Source of the DNA: Porphyromonas catoniae ATCC 51270
GTDB taxonomy: Bacteria; Bacteroidota; Bacteroidia; Bacteroidales; Porphyromonadaceae
NCBI RefSeq assembly: GCF_000565015.1
Contig: NZ_JDFF01000001.1
Location: 26,603-90,602 of the forward strand
Reading direction: 5' to 3'
DNA length: 64,000 bases
The notes under the pieces are model-generated. The model did no database searches. It had not been told where the DNA came from and saw only the letters and a list, made by a program, of their open reading frames with translations. The translations under genes were made by a program, and so were the position numbers. Numbering within the stretch: the stretch's first letter is position 1; each line of letters starts with the position of its first letter. This document shows, piece after piece, positions 9,248 through 19,208 of this stretch.

Positions 9248-9255
9248 TATCTTTG
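9248..9255 (+). promoter_or_regulatory. Putative -7 box for gpmA
   Basis: Reads TATCTTTG, matching TAnnTTTG, 45 bp before the gpmA ATG and just after the HAD stop. No clear -33 element; that region would lie inside the end of the HAD gene. Confidence 0.55.
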
Positions 9256-9300
9256 CCCTCGCACAATGTTTATAACTCAACCAATTAATAGAATTCGATT

Positions 9301-10047
9301 ATGAAGAGAATCGTACTCATACGCCATGGTGAGAGCGTATGGAACAAGGAGAACCGCTTCACGGGCTGGACAAACGTAGACCTCTCCGAGAAGGGCGTAG
9401 AAGAAGCAAAGAAGGCTGGGGCTCTCCTGAAGGAAAACGGCTTCCACTTCACGAAGGCCTACACCTCTTACCTCAAGCGTGCTATCAAGACCCTCAATCA
9501 GATCCTTGACGTCATGGATCTCGATTGGATCCCCGTATCTAAGAGCTGGCGCCTCAACGAAAAGCACTATGGTATGCTTCAGGGGCTGAACAAGGCTGAG
9601 ACGGCAGAGAAGTATGGCGATGCACAGGTCAAGATCTGGCGTCGTAGCTATGATGTCCCCCCCACTCCACTGGAGGCAACAGACGCACGTGCCCCACAGG
9701 CTGATCCTCGTTATGCCGGTGTTGTTCCTGCTTACCTTCCTCTGACCGAAGCCCTCTGCCACACAGTCGCTCGTACACTCCCCTACTGGGAAGGTGAGAT
9801 TTTCCCATCGCTCATGGAGCACGATGATGTCCTCGTAGCTGCGCACGGAAATAGCCTACGTGGTATCATCAAGGTCCTCAAGGGCATCTCAGACGAAGAC
9901 ATCATTGAGCTAAACCTCCCCACGGCGGTACCCTACGTCTTTGAATTCGATGACAAGCTTAATCTTGTCAAGGATTACTTCCTTGGTGATCCCGAAGAGA
10001 TTAAGAAGCTCATGGAGGCTGTAGCCAACCAAGGGAAGAAGGCATAA
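9301..10047 (+). CDS. gpmA: 2,3-bisphosphoglycerate-dependent phosphoglycerate mutase
   Basis: A 248-aa glycolytic enzyme interconverting 3- and 2-phosphoglycerate in the cytosol. The phospho-accepting His9 is in [17 protein letters not shown], the second catalytic His182 is in [10 protein letters not shown], and [15 protein letters not shown] is the typical substrate loop. The length matches the family. It has its own promoter box and a strong terminator at 10075-10118, so it appears to be a single-gene unit. Confidence 0.97.
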   Translation: MKRIVLIRHGESVWNKENRFTGWTNVDLSEKGVEEAKKAGALLKENGFHFTKAYTSYLKRAIKTLNQILDVMDLDWIPVSKSWRLNEKHYGMLQGLNKAETAEKYGDAQVKIWRRSYDVPPTPLEATDARAPQADPRYAGVVPAYLPLTEALCHTVARTLPYWEGEIFPSLMEHDDVLVAAHGNSLRGIIKVLKGISDEDIIELNLPTAVPYVFEFDDKLNLVKDYFLGDPEEIKKLMEAVANQGKKA

Positions 10048-10074
10048 AAGCTAGCTACCACAAAAGAGTCTAAG

Positions 10075-10118
10075 ATTAGTCCACCCTAGACGACTGAGGT
10101 CATCTAGGGTGGACTAAT
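10075..10118 (+). terminator. Terminator after gpmA
   Basis: A 16-bp perfect stem (ATTAGTCCACCCTAGA at 10075-10090 with its complement at 10103-10118) and a 12-nt loop, followed by TTTTAC. It lies 28 bp after the gpmA stop. Confidence 0.9.
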
Positions 10119-10191
10119 TTTTACTTATATGGCAACGGGTTATTTCCTTCTAGAAACAACCTATCTAAAGGGATTTACAGCAGGTACAAAC

Positions 10192-10306
10192 GAGTTACCA
10201 TAAGTCGCCACGATGAGTTACCATAATTCGTTTTGGCGACTTACCGTAACTTGCTCTAACGACTTACCACAACTCATCGCAACGAGTTATGGTAAGTCGT
10301 TAAGCC
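10192..10306. repeat. Intergenic array, 5 x 23 bp, GAGTTACCAT type (copy 1)
   Basis: Five units start at exactly 23-bp steps: 10192, 10215, 10238, 10261, 10284. Unit cores are GAGTTACCATAAGTCG, GAGTTACCATAATTCG, GACTTACCGTAACTTG, GACTTACCACAACTCA and GAGTTATGGTAAGTCG. The first four have core ACC[AG][TC]; the last has the reverse-complement core ATGGT. As a result units 4 and 5 can form a 19-bp stem (10257-10275 with 10284-10302, one mismatch). The array lies in the convergent gap between gpmA and the beta-barrel gene. Nothing else is seen between 10307 and 10507. Confidence 0.88.
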
Positions 10307-10507
10307 TTCTTTCTTAGCTCCTATATTTCATTTATTACCAATGTATTATAAACTTATACCGAAGGGGTATTTTCTAGTGAGCTACGGCACTATCCATCAC
10401 TCTACTCTTCAAGTAGAGAAGTAAGTGCCTATGGGAAGCCTTAGCTCACCTCATTCCTCTATTAAGGGAATAAAAGTACCCAACTACGCGGGGATATACA
10501 CCATCCT

Positions 10508-11773
10508 TTAGAAGCTATATTTTGCTTTTAGCCACAGCTCAGAGTTACGACGATAAGGATAAAAAAGGCTAGAGGAGCTCTCCGCCCCAAGAAGATCAAA
10601 GCCAAGCATCAGATGGATCTCATCTGTCAAAGCATAGTCTGCCGAGAAACGACTAAACCACCCTTGTCCCGTGACATCCCAATAGGTAAAGTCCGAGAGA
10701 GCAAGTTGGTCATTCATTAGCTTCTTCGTCAGGCTCAATGTAATGAGCGTCGTTGTCGCACGCTGTGCTACATAGGCCTTATACCCTAGGATGCGCTCTG
10801 CACTGACTTGAGCCATCACGGTCCACTGATGAGGAGCATACCAATCGACACCAATCAGCCCAGAGAGTGAAGTAAAGCCTTGTTGTGGTGTCATCTGGGC
10901 ATCAGTTCGATAACTAAAATGCTTATCCAGTAGGCATGCACCTTCTCCCCGCAGGACAACTAGCCCTAGAGGTTTGGAGAAGTCTATCCCTAGCACCCCC
11001 ATTCGGTAGTAGTGAGGGGTAGCAACAAGTCCCTTTGCCCCCTGTGCATAGCTGATAATGGGCATTTTTCCCCAAGTGTGAAGTGCTGAGAGACTAAAAT
11101 CTAATCTAGGAAGCGTGAAACTCAGACGTCCACCATACTCTACGTTCGAGAGGCGTAAGGCTGGCTCGTTTCCTCCTTGCCACATAACACTCTCAGGTAG
11201 GACAGACCAAGGATTGGAAGTATCAATAGGAAGGCGAAAAGGAGTAAAGGTTGGCACAGCAACTAGGTCTAACCGTACCTTCTCATTGAAGAAGCCCAAG
11301 CGTAAAGCATTCACAGGCATTCGGATGTCATCATAATCCTGCGCTAAGAACTCGGTGTAGTCCATCGGTGCGATAAGATCCGTGATACGAACAGCATCAG
11401 CCACACCCCATAGGATCAGCTGTCGCCCTGCTCTCATAGACCAGTGTGTATCATGATAGTCTAGGTAGGCCTCCCGAAGCTCAAAGCCCGTATGACTAGG
11501 TAAGAGGGCATTATAGACCGCATTGAATGAGGTGAAAAGCGTTGCCTTCCCCACATCCCTTGCTAGCTCTCCACGTAGTCGTGTCCGACTACTCATCCAT
11601 CGCCCCGATTGATTTACCCCTAGGGCGTGGTAAGTATCGACAAAGCCCTTAATCCGCCACTCTTGTTTCACATCGCTAGCAGGTATATCATCCTGAGCCT
11701 TCGCCCTGAGGCTACTCCCCCACATGAAGCAGGGAAGTAGCCCAAGGTAAAGGCTTTTTATATAGGCATTCAT
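10508..11773 (-). CDS. Outer-membrane beta-barrel protein, DUF1302-like
   Basis: A 421-aa protein when started at the ATG at 11773 (MNAYIKSLYLGLLPCFMWG), which gives a good signal peptide ending near RAKAQ and leaves a 10-bp gap to the upstream gene; a longer frame would overlap that gene. The body alternates polar and aromatic residues as in a transmembrane barrel and ends in KAKYSF. GRQLILWGVADAVRITDLI and the following DIRMPVNALRLGFF resemble DUF1302-type outer-membrane proteins, which often travel with RND permeases and LolA-fold carriers. It is the last gene of the cassette at 14983-10508. The likely role is the outer-membrane part of an exporter; the substrate is unknown. Confidence 0.7.
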   Translation of the reverse strand: MNAYIKSLYLGLLPCFMWGSSLRAKAQDDIPASDVKQEWRIKGFVDTYHALGVNQSGRWMSSRTRLRGELARDVGKATLFTSFNAVYNALLPSHTGFELREAYLDYHDTHWSMRAGRQLILWGVADAVRITDLIAPMDYTEFLAQDYDDIRMPVNALRLGFFNEKVRLDLVAVPTFTPFRLPIDTSNPWSVLPESVMWQGGNEPALRLSNVEYGGRLSFTLPRLDFSLSALHTWGKMPIISYAQGAKGLVATPHYYRMGVLGIDFSKPLGLVVLRGEGACLLDKHFSYRTDAQMTPQQGFTSLSGLIGVDWYAPHQWTVMAQVSAERILGYKAYVAQRATTTLITLSLTKKLMNDQLALSDFTYWDVTGQGWFSRFSADYALTDEIHLMLGFDLLGAESSSSLFYPYRRNSELWLKAKYSF

Positions 11774-11783
11774 AGTAGTGTAC

Positions 11784-12575
11784 TTAGAAAGACCCTTTCT
11801 CCAGAGTAGTGACGCTAAACTTCCCTTCGTCCATCGGCACATTATATCGCTGATGGCTAAACTCCAGTGTGGTTGAGTGTCCTGTCTGTACGTTCTCCAT
11901 CCGCATACTCTGTGCCGAGTAGAACCCGCCTATCTTCACAATATTCAATACCTCAAGCCTTCGCTGGAGCTTATCCATCTTATCAAAATACTCAACTCGT
12001 ACAGGGATCAGACAGTCCTTTCGTATCCAAGAGATACGTTTGGCATAGATATCCTTTGTGTCTTTGGGGTGAGATTCCAGCTTCCAGCATGCAGCTCCTC
12101 CGATGGTCTCTTCACCGAGGAGCGTATGCGTGTCATCATCCACACTACGACTCCCCATATCATCGTAAGTAAAGTCGCTACCCATGAAGTAATCTTTCTT
12201 CGCCGAAGAGCCACTGATGCGGCGGGTTTTCTTCATAGCAGGTAAGTAAAGCCACTTATCATCCTCACGGCTTGGAGTATCGTAATCCCATGTGAGGAAG
12301 CCTGTGCCTTTCACATCACCGGGGTAAGTGAAGAAGAGAATGCTCTTACGGTCTTTCTTCCCTTGCCCCACGTCGATAGAGAAGGTCGAGAGACGTCGCT
12401 CACGGCTACTGCCTCGCTTATTGGTGAGTGTCATCTTCATCTCAGCCTCACGACTGTCTCCATCTGGACGGTCCTTGACTCGTTGAGCGATATCTCGCCC
12501 CGTAGGTTGTTGGGCAGAGAGGGTAGTGAAGGCAAGCACTCCAAGCAGGAGGCTCTTAATTAACATCTGTCTCAT
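11784..12575 (-). CDS. Periplasmic LolA-like carrier (outer-membrane lipoprotein-sorting family)
   Basis: A 263-aa secreted protein with a signal peptide (residues 1-21, ...TTLSAQQ). The body has the features of the LolA_like family: [60 protein letters not shown], and an end with the [16 protein letters not shown] region. The LolA fold is a half-barrel that carries lipids or lipoproteins through the periplasm. It sits between an RND/MMPL permease gene and a barrel gene, which suggests it carries a hydrophobic molecule from inner to outer membrane rather than lipoproteins in general. That role is inference from context. Confidence 0.85.
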   Translation of the reverse strand: MRQMLIKSLLLGVLAFTTLSAQQPTGRDIAQRVKDRPDGDSREAEMKMTLTNKRGSSRERRLSTFSIDVGQGKKDRKSILFFTYPGDVKGTGFLTWDYDTPSREDDKWLYLPAMKKTRRISGSSAKKDYFMGSDFTYDDMGSRSVDDDTHTLLGEETIGGAACWKLESHPKDTKDIYAKRISWIRKDCLIPVRVEYFDKMDKLQRRLEVLNIVKIGGFYSAQSMRMENVQTGHSTTLEFSHQRYNVPMDEGKFSVTTLEKGSF

Positions 12576-12604
12576 GATTTCTGTGCTTATTAGGCGGAAT
12601 TGAA

Positions 12605-14983
12605 TTAATGTTTGAAAGACACTGGCTTATCCCCCTTCCCAAAGAGTCGGAACTGGCGAATAAGCACTGGCGTGATGAAGAGGTCAGCAAGTAGTGCAGT
12701 CAGCACACCGACTACCGAGAGTAAGCCCATGTTGAAGAACGTATTGGCCACAGACGTCATGTAGACGGAGAAGTTCGCTGCAATAACAACACTCGTCATG
12801 ACAATCGGAGTACCAATGGTACGGAATGAGCGTAAGATGGCACGGCGATAGCTCCCATGTCGGTCATATTCGAGATGGCTATGGTTAATGAAGTGGATCG
12901 TATCATCTACCGCTAGACCAAGGATCATCGGCATAATCGTTGCCGTCATCATGTCTAGAGGATATCCCATCCATCCCATAAGCCCACCGACAATAAGTGC
13001 GGGCATGATATTCGGTATAAGCCCCACCAGACCTATGCGCACACTGCCGAAGACAAGCATCATAAGCACCCCAATAATGAGAAGGGAGATGAGGAATGAG
13101 GAGATTTGTCCACGGACAACATATTGCATCATAGCTGTGAACTGAGGCATGCTACCAACCATTGTGACCGTAGCACCAGGGAATAGTTGCTCAGCATGTA
13201 CCTTCGCCTCTGCCAGCTCCCGCTCTACTTCAGCTGAATTATATGTTTTCAGCTCTACCATAGTACGCAGACGTCGGTAGTCATAGTCAATCCAGTACTC
13301 ACTCTCTGTCCCACCAGCATTCTCATAGAGCAACAGGAGCTGGGCAGCCTCATCGTTCGTCTCTGGCACAGCATAGTAGTGTGGGTCTCCTCCATTCGTT
13401 GTTTGACGAAGATCCTTAAGGATATTCAGTACAGAGGTTGTACGCTTAGTCAGTGGATAATGATGCAGGTACGTACTGAGGCTATCAAGTGCACGTAGCA
13501 CCTCGGGGCTCTTCACCTTGCCAGCCTCTTTCTCTGGATACTCAATCATGATATCATAGGAATAGACAGAGCCCAGCTCACTCTCACCAACCTCCAGCAT
13601 ATTCTTGACGTAAGGGATCCCACGCCCCATTGTCTTCTCTACATCAAAGGCTGTCTCAATACGTGTAAAGCCATAGGCAAAGAAGCCTGTAATTAGAAAC
13701 GAAGCAATGAGAATACCCTTGCCATGACGAAGCACTGTATGCTCAGCTAGCCTCTGTAGCATCCTATCTAAGAAGCCTTCACCTTCTGCTATTTGTTCGT
13801 CCTCCTTTACCTTCTTATCCTTCCCGAAGCTAAGCACCGCAGGCATTACAGTCAGTGTGATAAAGAAGGTAAGAAGCACACTTGAAGACGTCGCGATACC
13901 GACAAAGTGTAGCGGAAGCACAGGAACCACAAGGAACGAAAGTAACGCCACAAACGTTGTCAAGGCACTGAAGAGTATAGGCCAACCCATCTCCTCGATG
14001 GTCTCCACTACAGCTCTCTTTCGCTCTCCATGCGTACAGAACCGCCGGCGGAAGAAAGAATAGATATGGATGTTATAGGCTATAGCTACAGCAAAGGCAA
14101 GGAGCATTGGGACAAGGAGCATACTACTATCTATCTTGTACCGTAGGAAGCCCAGCGCACCGTAGACAATAACAATTGAGCCTACTGCCGTAATGAGGGG
14201 GACAACCACACCTCGTACCGATCGAGTCATAATGATTAGCACAAGAGTTGCGAGTAAAGTTGCTATCCCCATCACTCGAGGAAGCTCACCACCTATCCAG
14301 CGGTTCTTCTCACGATTGATATATGGCATCCCCGTACCACGTGGATGGAGAGCTGTGTACTCAGACTTCGTGACGATCTTGCGCAGCTCATCTCCTGTCA
14401 CTGCCTCAGGTGAACGTGCTCCAGACTCTTTCATCCAGACACTGTCAGCAGGGAAAGGACGTAGTTTAACCAAGATCCAGCTCTGTCGTCCATCTCGAGA
14501 GATCAACCGCTCGGCAACATTCTGCTTAGCATAGGCTTTTGCACGGATTGCGGCAAGGGCATGTGGATCATTCGGTATATCCTCAGGGACGATTTGCTCG
14601 ATCTGCATCCCATCCTCTGTACCCGTCATATATTCGATGTCTGTGAGGCTCGTGACTTTCTCTGCATAGGAGAGACTGTCACGCAGTTCGTTGCTGAGCT
14701 GGCGGATAAGCGATAGATTAGATGCGCTGAATGTATCGTCCGACGTCGTCAGCACTGCAACATAGGCATCGTTCCCAAAGATCGCTTTGAATTCGTCTGT
14801 CTTCTTCAGTACAGGGTCATCCTCCAAGAAGTAGCTCTCGGACGAACTAGTGAGATACATACGCTTGATCCCAACTACACCCAGCGCAAAGACTAGGGCA
14901 AAGAGTGCAAGTATCCCCCATCTTAGTGATAGGATATACCTCCCAAGACCAGCGAACCAATGGTTTACCTTTTCGATTTTCAT
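12605..14983 (-). CDS. RND/MMPL-family transporter
   Basis: A 792-aa inner-membrane protein with the two-fold RND layout. TM1 (about residues 15-40) is followed by a large periplasmic loop, five more TM segments (about 225-385), a second loop after TM7 (near 425), and a last group of TM segments (about 640-780). The sterol-sensing-like [13 protein letters not shown] after TM10 is typical of the MMPL/HpnN group of lipid exporters. It is the first gene of a three-gene operon with a LolA-like carrier and an outer-membrane barrel, with gaps of 29 and 10 bp. The substrate is probably a lipid or other hydrophobic compound, but nothing in the sequence names it. Confidence 0.9.
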   Translation of the reverse strand: MKIEKVNHWFAGLGRYILSLRWGILALFALVFALGVVGIKRMYLTSSSESYFLEDDPVLKKTDEFKAIFGNDAYVAVLTTSDDTFSASNLSLIRQLSNELRDSLSYAEKVTSLTDIEYMTGTEDGMQIEQIVPEDIPNDPHALAAIRAKAYAKQNVAERLISRDGRQSWILVKLRPFPADSVWMKESGARSPEAVTGDELRKIVTKSEYTALHPRGTGMPYINREKNRWIGGELPRVMGIATLLATLVLIIMTRSVRGVVVPLITAVGSIVIVYGALGFLRYKIDSSMLLVPMLLAFAVAIAYNIHIYSFFRRRFCTHGERKRAVVETIEEMGWPILFSALTTFVALLSFLVVPVLPLHFVGIATSSSVLLTFFITLTVMPAVLSFGKDKKVKEDEQIAEGEGFLDRMLQRLAEHTVLRHGKGILIASFLITGFFAYGFTRIETAFDVEKTMGRGIPYVKNMLEVGESELGSVYSYDIMIEYPEKEAGKVKSPEVLRALDSLSTYLHHYPLTKRTTSVLNILKDLRQTTNGGDPHYYAVPETNDEAAQLLLLYENAGGTESEYWIDYDYRRLRTMVELKTYNSAEVERELAEAKVHAEQLFPGATVTMVGSMPQFTAMMQYVVRGQISSFLISLLIIGVLMMLVFGSVRIGLVGLIPNIMPALIVGGLMGWMGYPLDMMTATIMPMILGLAVDDTIHFINHSHLEYDRHGSYRRAILRSFRTIGTPIVMTSVVIAANFSVYMTSVANTFFNMGLLSVVGVLTALLADLFITPVLIRQFRLFGKGDKPVSFKH

Positions 14984-15083
14984 TGTTTCTGTTTGATTTA
15001 TATGGTTATGAACTTCGTGTTTCTCTCCAAGTTGAACATCTCTACGCTAAGACTCTGAACCATAGCCGAGAAACGTTCAATAA

Positions 15084-15125
15084 CTAAAGAGCGCGATGCC
15101 CAAACCTGGACATCGCGCTCTTTAG
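15084..15125 (-). terminator. Hairpin, likely terminator of the pfl operon
   Basis: A 15-bp perfect inverted repeat (CTAAAGAGCGCGATG at 15084-15098 with 15111-15125) and a 12-nt loop. It lies downstream of pflA and upstream of the RND operon, all on the minus strand. The T-tract after the stem is weak. A candidate RND promoter lies upstream of it, so it could instead be in that operon's leader. I see nothing else in the gap 14984-15346. Confidence 0.7.
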
Positions 15126-15194
15126 ACACGCGACTAGCTAAGAAGTAAGTCGCTCTAAACATAATATATCTCCATCTTTATACGGAAGACACTG

Positions 15195-15202
15195 CAAATA
15201 TA
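15195..15202 (-). promoter_or_regulatory. Putative -7 box for the RND operon
   Basis: On the minus strand this reads TATATTTG (TAnnTTTG). A transcript from here would pass through the hairpin at 15084-15125 before reaching the RND ATG at 14983. No clear -33 element. Confidence 0.4.
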
Positions 15203-15346
15203 AAAATTCTTCTCATAACTGCTGTTATGAATATGAAACGATAGAAGGTAACTTCTCCCCGCCCCAGGCAATAAAGATGCAAACTGTCTAAAATATTATT
15301 CTCTGCATTGAAGTGAAGGGATTCTTTCTCAATACAAAGACTACAA

Positions 15347-16075
15347 CTACTGTGTCCAGACGACGGGGAAGTAACGCTCTAGTATGGCTTGGGCTGAGGC
15401 GATCTCCTCGTGTGTCGGCTCGTGTACCTCCTCTAGGAGGTAGGGCTTGCCCAGGGTCTCATACTTGTGCTTGCCATAGGTGTGGTAGGGGAGGAGCTCT
15501 AGACGCTCTATATTCTCGAAGCCCCCGAAGTGCTGTCCTAGCGCATGTAGCGCCTCGGGCTGGTCACTGTAGCCAGGGACGAAGACGTAGCGTAGGCGTA
15601 CGGGCTTCCCCATGGCTCTTAGCTGCTCGGCTGTGAGCAGGGTGTTGGTATTGGTCTGCGTGGTGAGACGCTGGTGCTCCTTGGGGAGCATGTGCTTGCA
15701 GTCGAGTAGCACCATATCTACGATGGATAGGAGCTCATCCACATATCTATTCCGGATGCTCCCCTGAGAGTCCAAGCAGATATGTATCCCCTCCTCCTTG
15801 AGCGCACGGCAGAGGGGGATAAGAGCCTCGGCCTGTACCGTGGGCTCGCCACCGCTGAAGGTAACCCCACCTCGCTTACCGAAGAAGGGACGTTCGCTGA
15901 TGGCTCTGCGGAGTACCTCACTCTCTTCGATGAGCTTCCCTCCCTTCCCTATGGGGATGGTGTCGGGGTTGGCACAGTAGAGGCACTGGAAGTTGCAGCC
16001 CTGAAGGAAGACCACGAGACGAAGGCCAGGACCGTCGAAGGTACCCATGGACTCAAAGGAATGAACACGAAGCAT
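15347..16075 (-). CDS. pflA: Pyruvate formate-lyase activating enzyme
   Basis: A 242-aa radical-SAM enzyme that installs the glycyl radical on pyruvate formate-lyase in the cytosol under anaerobic conditions. The 4Fe-4S motif is CNFQCLYC with Cys27, Cys31 and Cys34. The N-terminus SFESMGTFDGPGLRLVVFLQG is characteristic of PflA, and VTFSGGEPTVQ is the SAM-binding GGE motif. It follows pflB by 85 bp on the same strand and is surely its partner. Confidence 0.97.
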   Translation of the reverse strand: MLRVHSFESMGTFDGPGLRLVVFLQGCNFQCLYCANPDTIPIGKGGKLIEESEVLRRAISERPFFGKRGGVTFSGGEPTVQAEALIPLCRALKEEGIHICLDSQGSIRNRYVDELLSIVDMVLLDCKHMLPKEHQRLTTQTNTNTLLTAEQLRAMGKPVRLRYVFVPGYSDQPEALHALGQHFGGFENIERLELLPYHTYGKHKYETLGKPYLLEEVHEPTHEEIASAQAILERYFPVVWTQ

Positions 16076-16160
16076 AGCTAAGTAAGGAAGCAGAGCGGGC
16101 GAAGGGTCGGTAGATCCTTCGCCCGCTACTTGTCAGATAGATATAGTGAGGGATGAGCCC

Positions 16161-18392
16161 TTAGCGCATGCGCTGGTGGAAGGAGCGAGAGATGACCTCG
16201 AGCTGGTGCTCACGGCTGAGCTTGACGAAGTTCACCGCATAGCCCGATACACGGATGGTAAGTTGAGGGTAGTTCTCTGGGTGCTCCATAGCATCCTCGA
16301 GCATCTCTCTGTTGAGCACGTTCACATTGAGATGATGTGCCCCCTTGGAGAAGTAGCCATCCATCATCGAGATGAGGTTCTCGACCTGCTCGTGCTTGTT
16401 CGAGCCCAAGGAGTGTGGGATGATGCTGAAGGTATTGCTGATCCCGTCTGCAGCGTCCGTGTAGTCGAGCTTGGCCACAGAGCTAAGCGAGGCGATCGCA
16501 CCATGATTATCACGTCCGTGCATGGGGTTAGCTCCAGGAGCGAAGGCTACACCAGCGTGACGTCCATCGGGCGTAGCACCGGTCTTCTTGCCGTACATTA
16601 CGTTGGAGGTGATCGTCAGAACGGACAGCGTAGGAGCAGCATCCTTGTAGATGGGGAGCTCCTTGAGCATATCAGAGAAGAGGTGGGTGATGTCGTAGGC
16701 GATGTTATCGGCACGGTCATCATCGTTGCCATAGCAGGGGAATTCTCCCTCTACTACGAAGTCCTCTGTCAGCCCAGCCTCGTTACGCTTGGGCATCACC
16801 TTAGCATACTTGATTGCTGAGAGGGAGTCTGCAGCGATGGATAGACCAGCCACTCCGTAGGCGAGGTTGATCTTGGGGTTCGTATCGATGAACGCCATCT
16901 GAGCTGCTTCGTAGTAGTACTTGTCGTGCATGTAGTGGATGATGTTCATCGACTCATTGTATACACGAGCGATCACACGGAGCACCTTGAGGTAGTTAGC
17001 CCACACCTCGTCGAAGTTTAGGACATCGCCCTTGAGCTCGGGGATACCCTCTACCATTAGAGTGCCGGAGATCTCACAGCGACCGCCATTGATAGCGAGT
17101 AGGAGAGCCTTGGCGAGGTTGGTACGTGCACCGAAGAACTGGATCTGCTTCCCGATCTCCTGGAAGGATACACAGCAGGCGATCCCGTAGTCATCCGAGT
17201 GACGTGTACCACGCATCAGGTCGTCATTCTCATACTGGATCGAGGAGGTGTCGATCGACACCTGAGCAGCGAACTCCTTGAAGCCCTCGGGGAGTGATGG
17301 ACTCCATAGCACCGTGAGGTTAGGCTCTGGGCTGGGGCCAAGGTTGTAGAGTGTCTGTAGGAAGCGGAAGCTGGTCTTGGTGACCTTGTGACGGCCGTCG
17401 AAGAGACGTCCCCCGATGGACTCCGTAACCCAAGTGGGGTCACCAGCGAAGATCTCGTTGTAGGAGGCCATACGTAGGTGGCGTACCATACGGAGCTTGA
17501 TGACGAACTGGTCGATGAGTTCCTGAGCGAGCTCCTCGGTGATCGTACCGTGGTCGAGGTCGTACTGGACGTATATGTCTAGGAAGCTAGAGACATTACC
17601 AAGCGACATAGCTGCACCATCCTGATCCTTAATCGCTGCTAGGTAGGCGAAGTACACCCACTGCACGGCTTCCTGTGCATTGTAGGCTGGGCGACGGACA
17701 TCGAAGCCATAGCCAGCAGCCATCTCTACGATCTTCTTCAGTGCCTTGATCTGCTCTGCTACCTCCTCACGTAGGCGGATGGTAGCCTCAGTCATGGGAC
17801 CATGTATAGCGTGTAGGTCTTCGTTCTTCCATGCTATGAGACGGTCTGCACCATAGAGGGCTAGACGGCGGTAGTCACCGATGATACGGCCACGTGCATA
17901 GTTGTCGGGAAGACCCGTGAGGAAGCTATTGGAGCGGAAGGAGCGAATCTCCTCGGTGTAGACATCGAAGACACCATCGTTGTGCGTCTTGCGGTAGTGG
18001 GTGAAGATGTCGGTAACACGTGGATCGACCTCTAGCCCGTTCTCATGTACAGCCTTCTCGACGACCTTGTAGCCACCGAAGGGCTTCATGGCACGGCGAA
18101 GTACCTGATCGGTCTGTAGACCGAAGACGACTTCGTTCTCCTTGTCTATATAGCCGGGGGCAAAGGCGGTGATGCCAGATACCGTGCTGGTGTCTATGGA
18201 GCGGACTCCGTTGTTATCACGCTCTTCCTTGAGAGCCTGAAGGCAATGCTCCCACACGCGGCGGGTCTTCTCTGTGGGACCACATAGGAAGGAAGAATCC
18301 CCGTCGTAAGGAGTGACGTTTTGGGCTACGAAGTCACGTACGTTCAGTTCGTCTACCCACACTCCAGTCTTAAACTTTGGTTGCTCTTGCAT
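16161..18392 (-). CDS. pflB: Formate C-acetyltransferase (pyruvate formate-lyase)
   Basis: A 743-aa glycyl-radical enzyme converting pyruvate and CoA to acetyl-CoA and formate, a main anaerobic fermentation step. The catalytic Cys pair Cys406-Cys407 is in GIACCVSF, and the radical glycine is Gly717 in [10 protein letters not shown] near the C-terminus. The length is close to the 760 aa of E. coli PflB. It is followed by pflA. A good promoter (18494-18523) gives a leader of about 95 nt. Its presence points to an obligate or facultative anaerobe. Confidence 0.97.
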   Translation of the reverse strand: MQEQPKFKTGVWVDELNVRDFVAQNVTPYDGDSSFLCGPTEKTRRVWEHCLQALKEERDNNGVRSIDTSTVSGITAFAPGYIDKENEVVFGLQTDQVLRRAMKPFGGYKVVEKAVHENGLEVDPRVTDIFTHYRKTHNDGVFDVYTEEIRSFRSNSFLTGLPDNYARGRIIGDYRRLALYGADRLIAWKNEDLHAIHGPMTEATIRLREEVAEQIKALKKIVEMAAGYGFDVRRPAYNAQEAVQWVYFAYLAAIKDQDGAAMSLGNVSSFLDIYVQYDLDHGTITEELAQELIDQFVIKLRMVRHLRMASYNEIFAGDPTWVTESIGGRLFDGRHKVTKTSFRFLQTLYNLGPSPEPNLTVLWSPSLPEGFKEFAAQVSIDTSSIQYENDDLMRGTRHSDDYGIACCVSFQEIGKQIQFFGARTNLAKALLLAINGGRCEISGTLMVEGIPELKGDVLNFDEVWANYLKVLRVIARVYNESMNIIHYMHDKYYYEAAQMAFIDTNPKINLAYGVAGLSIAADSLSAIKYAKVMPKRNEAGLTEDFVVEGEFPCYGNDDDRADNIAYDITHLFSDMLKELPIYKDAAPTLSVLTITSNVMYGKKTGATPDGRHAGVAFAPGANPMHGRDNHGAIASLSSVAKLDYTDAADGISNTFSIIPHSLGSNKHEQVENLISMMDGYFSKGAHHLNVNVLNREMLEDAMEHPENYPQLTIRVSGYAVNFVKLSREHQLEVISRSFHQRMR

Positions 18393-18493
18393 AGAGATAT
18401 GCGCTGGTTGGTTAGTGCAGTTTTGCTGCGTTAATTGATTGATGTAGTTGATCTCTATAAAGGCCTTTCCCGCTTGGAAAACCCTTCACACCG

Positions 18494-18523
18494 CAAAGAT
18501 AAAATAAATATCCAAATTGCAAA
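18494..18523 (-). promoter_or_regulatory. Promoter of pflB-pflA
   Basis: On the minus strand: TTTG (18523-18520), an 18-bp spacer, then TATCTTTG (18501-18494). This matches both elements of the Bacteroidota vegetative promoter and is one of the two most complete examples in the window. Confidence 0.75.
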
Positions 18524-18690
18524 CTCCGCTTATCATTGTGACAAGTTAAAAAGAAGCATAACATCGCTCACCCACCCTCTCCCATTACCAATGAAAGCAG
18601 CTGTTCATTAGAAGAGATTCGCACAGCTCAAAGGAAAGACAACAGGCTATAAAACAATGTCTTACAACAAGTCCTCAAAGGAGCTCTAAT

Positions 18691-18805
18691 GACTTACCAT
18701 AACTCGCCTTAATGAGTTACCATAACTCATCCAAACGACTTGCCATAACTCGTCTAAGCGAGTTACCACAACTCGTCATGACGACTTATGGTAACTCGTC
18801 GGAGT
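18691..18805. repeat. Intergenic array, 5 x 23 bp, GAGTTACCAT type (copy 2)
   Basis: Units start at 18691, 18714, 18737, 18760 and 18783, exactly 23 bp apart. Cores: GACTTACCATAACTCG, GAGTTACCATAACTCA, GACTTGCCATAACTCG, GAGTTACCACAACTCG, GACTTATGGTAACTCG. As in copy 1, four units are in one orientation and the fifth has the flipped core ATGGT. The array lies in the divergent gap between pflB (minus) and susC (plus), about 170 bp upstream of the pflB promoter. The rest of the gap (18806-19136) shows no further structure; the 79-codon frame at 18949-19188 is not convincing. Confidence 0.88.
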
Positions 18806-19136
18806 GATTATTTAGACACATCCTAACACGCTCTATTCCAGATCCTAAATCAAGGCTTCAGTAGATAGCATAAGACGTCACATCTTACTGTCAGACATAT
18901 CACCACACTTCCCCTCGCTACAAACAAAATCTCCACTATGAAACTCTCATGCATTTCTCCTCCAGCTCCATTTTCACCCAATCTTCTGCCATAGGCATAG
19001 ATGAGAGAGTAATCCAACAATATGCATGCGAAATGAGGTCACTCAATCAGCACAAAAGGGACATTAATCAACTAACAACCAAAGGCATAACTTCCTTCAT
19101 TATTTTATTATGTATCTCCCTCCTTGATTTAGCCTT

Positions 19137-19163
19137 TTTGCATAGGAAATTGCTCTATATTTG
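19137..19163 (+). promoter_or_regulatory. Putative promoter of susC-susD
   Basis: TTTG at 19137-19140, a 15-bp spacer, then TATATTTG at 19156-19163, 45 bp before the susC ATG. The -7 box is a perfect consensus match; the spacer is shorter than usual. Confidence 0.5.
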
Positions 19164-19208
19164 CCTCTGCATAAGCATACTTTACTAACCGTAAATGACT
19201 TCATTACA

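Noticed and set aside
18949..19188. A 79-codon frame upstream of susC with a hydrophobic middle.
   Set aside because: It overlaps the susC promoter box and the susC start region, has no recognisable motif, and its hydrophobic part is explained by AT-rich promoter DNA.
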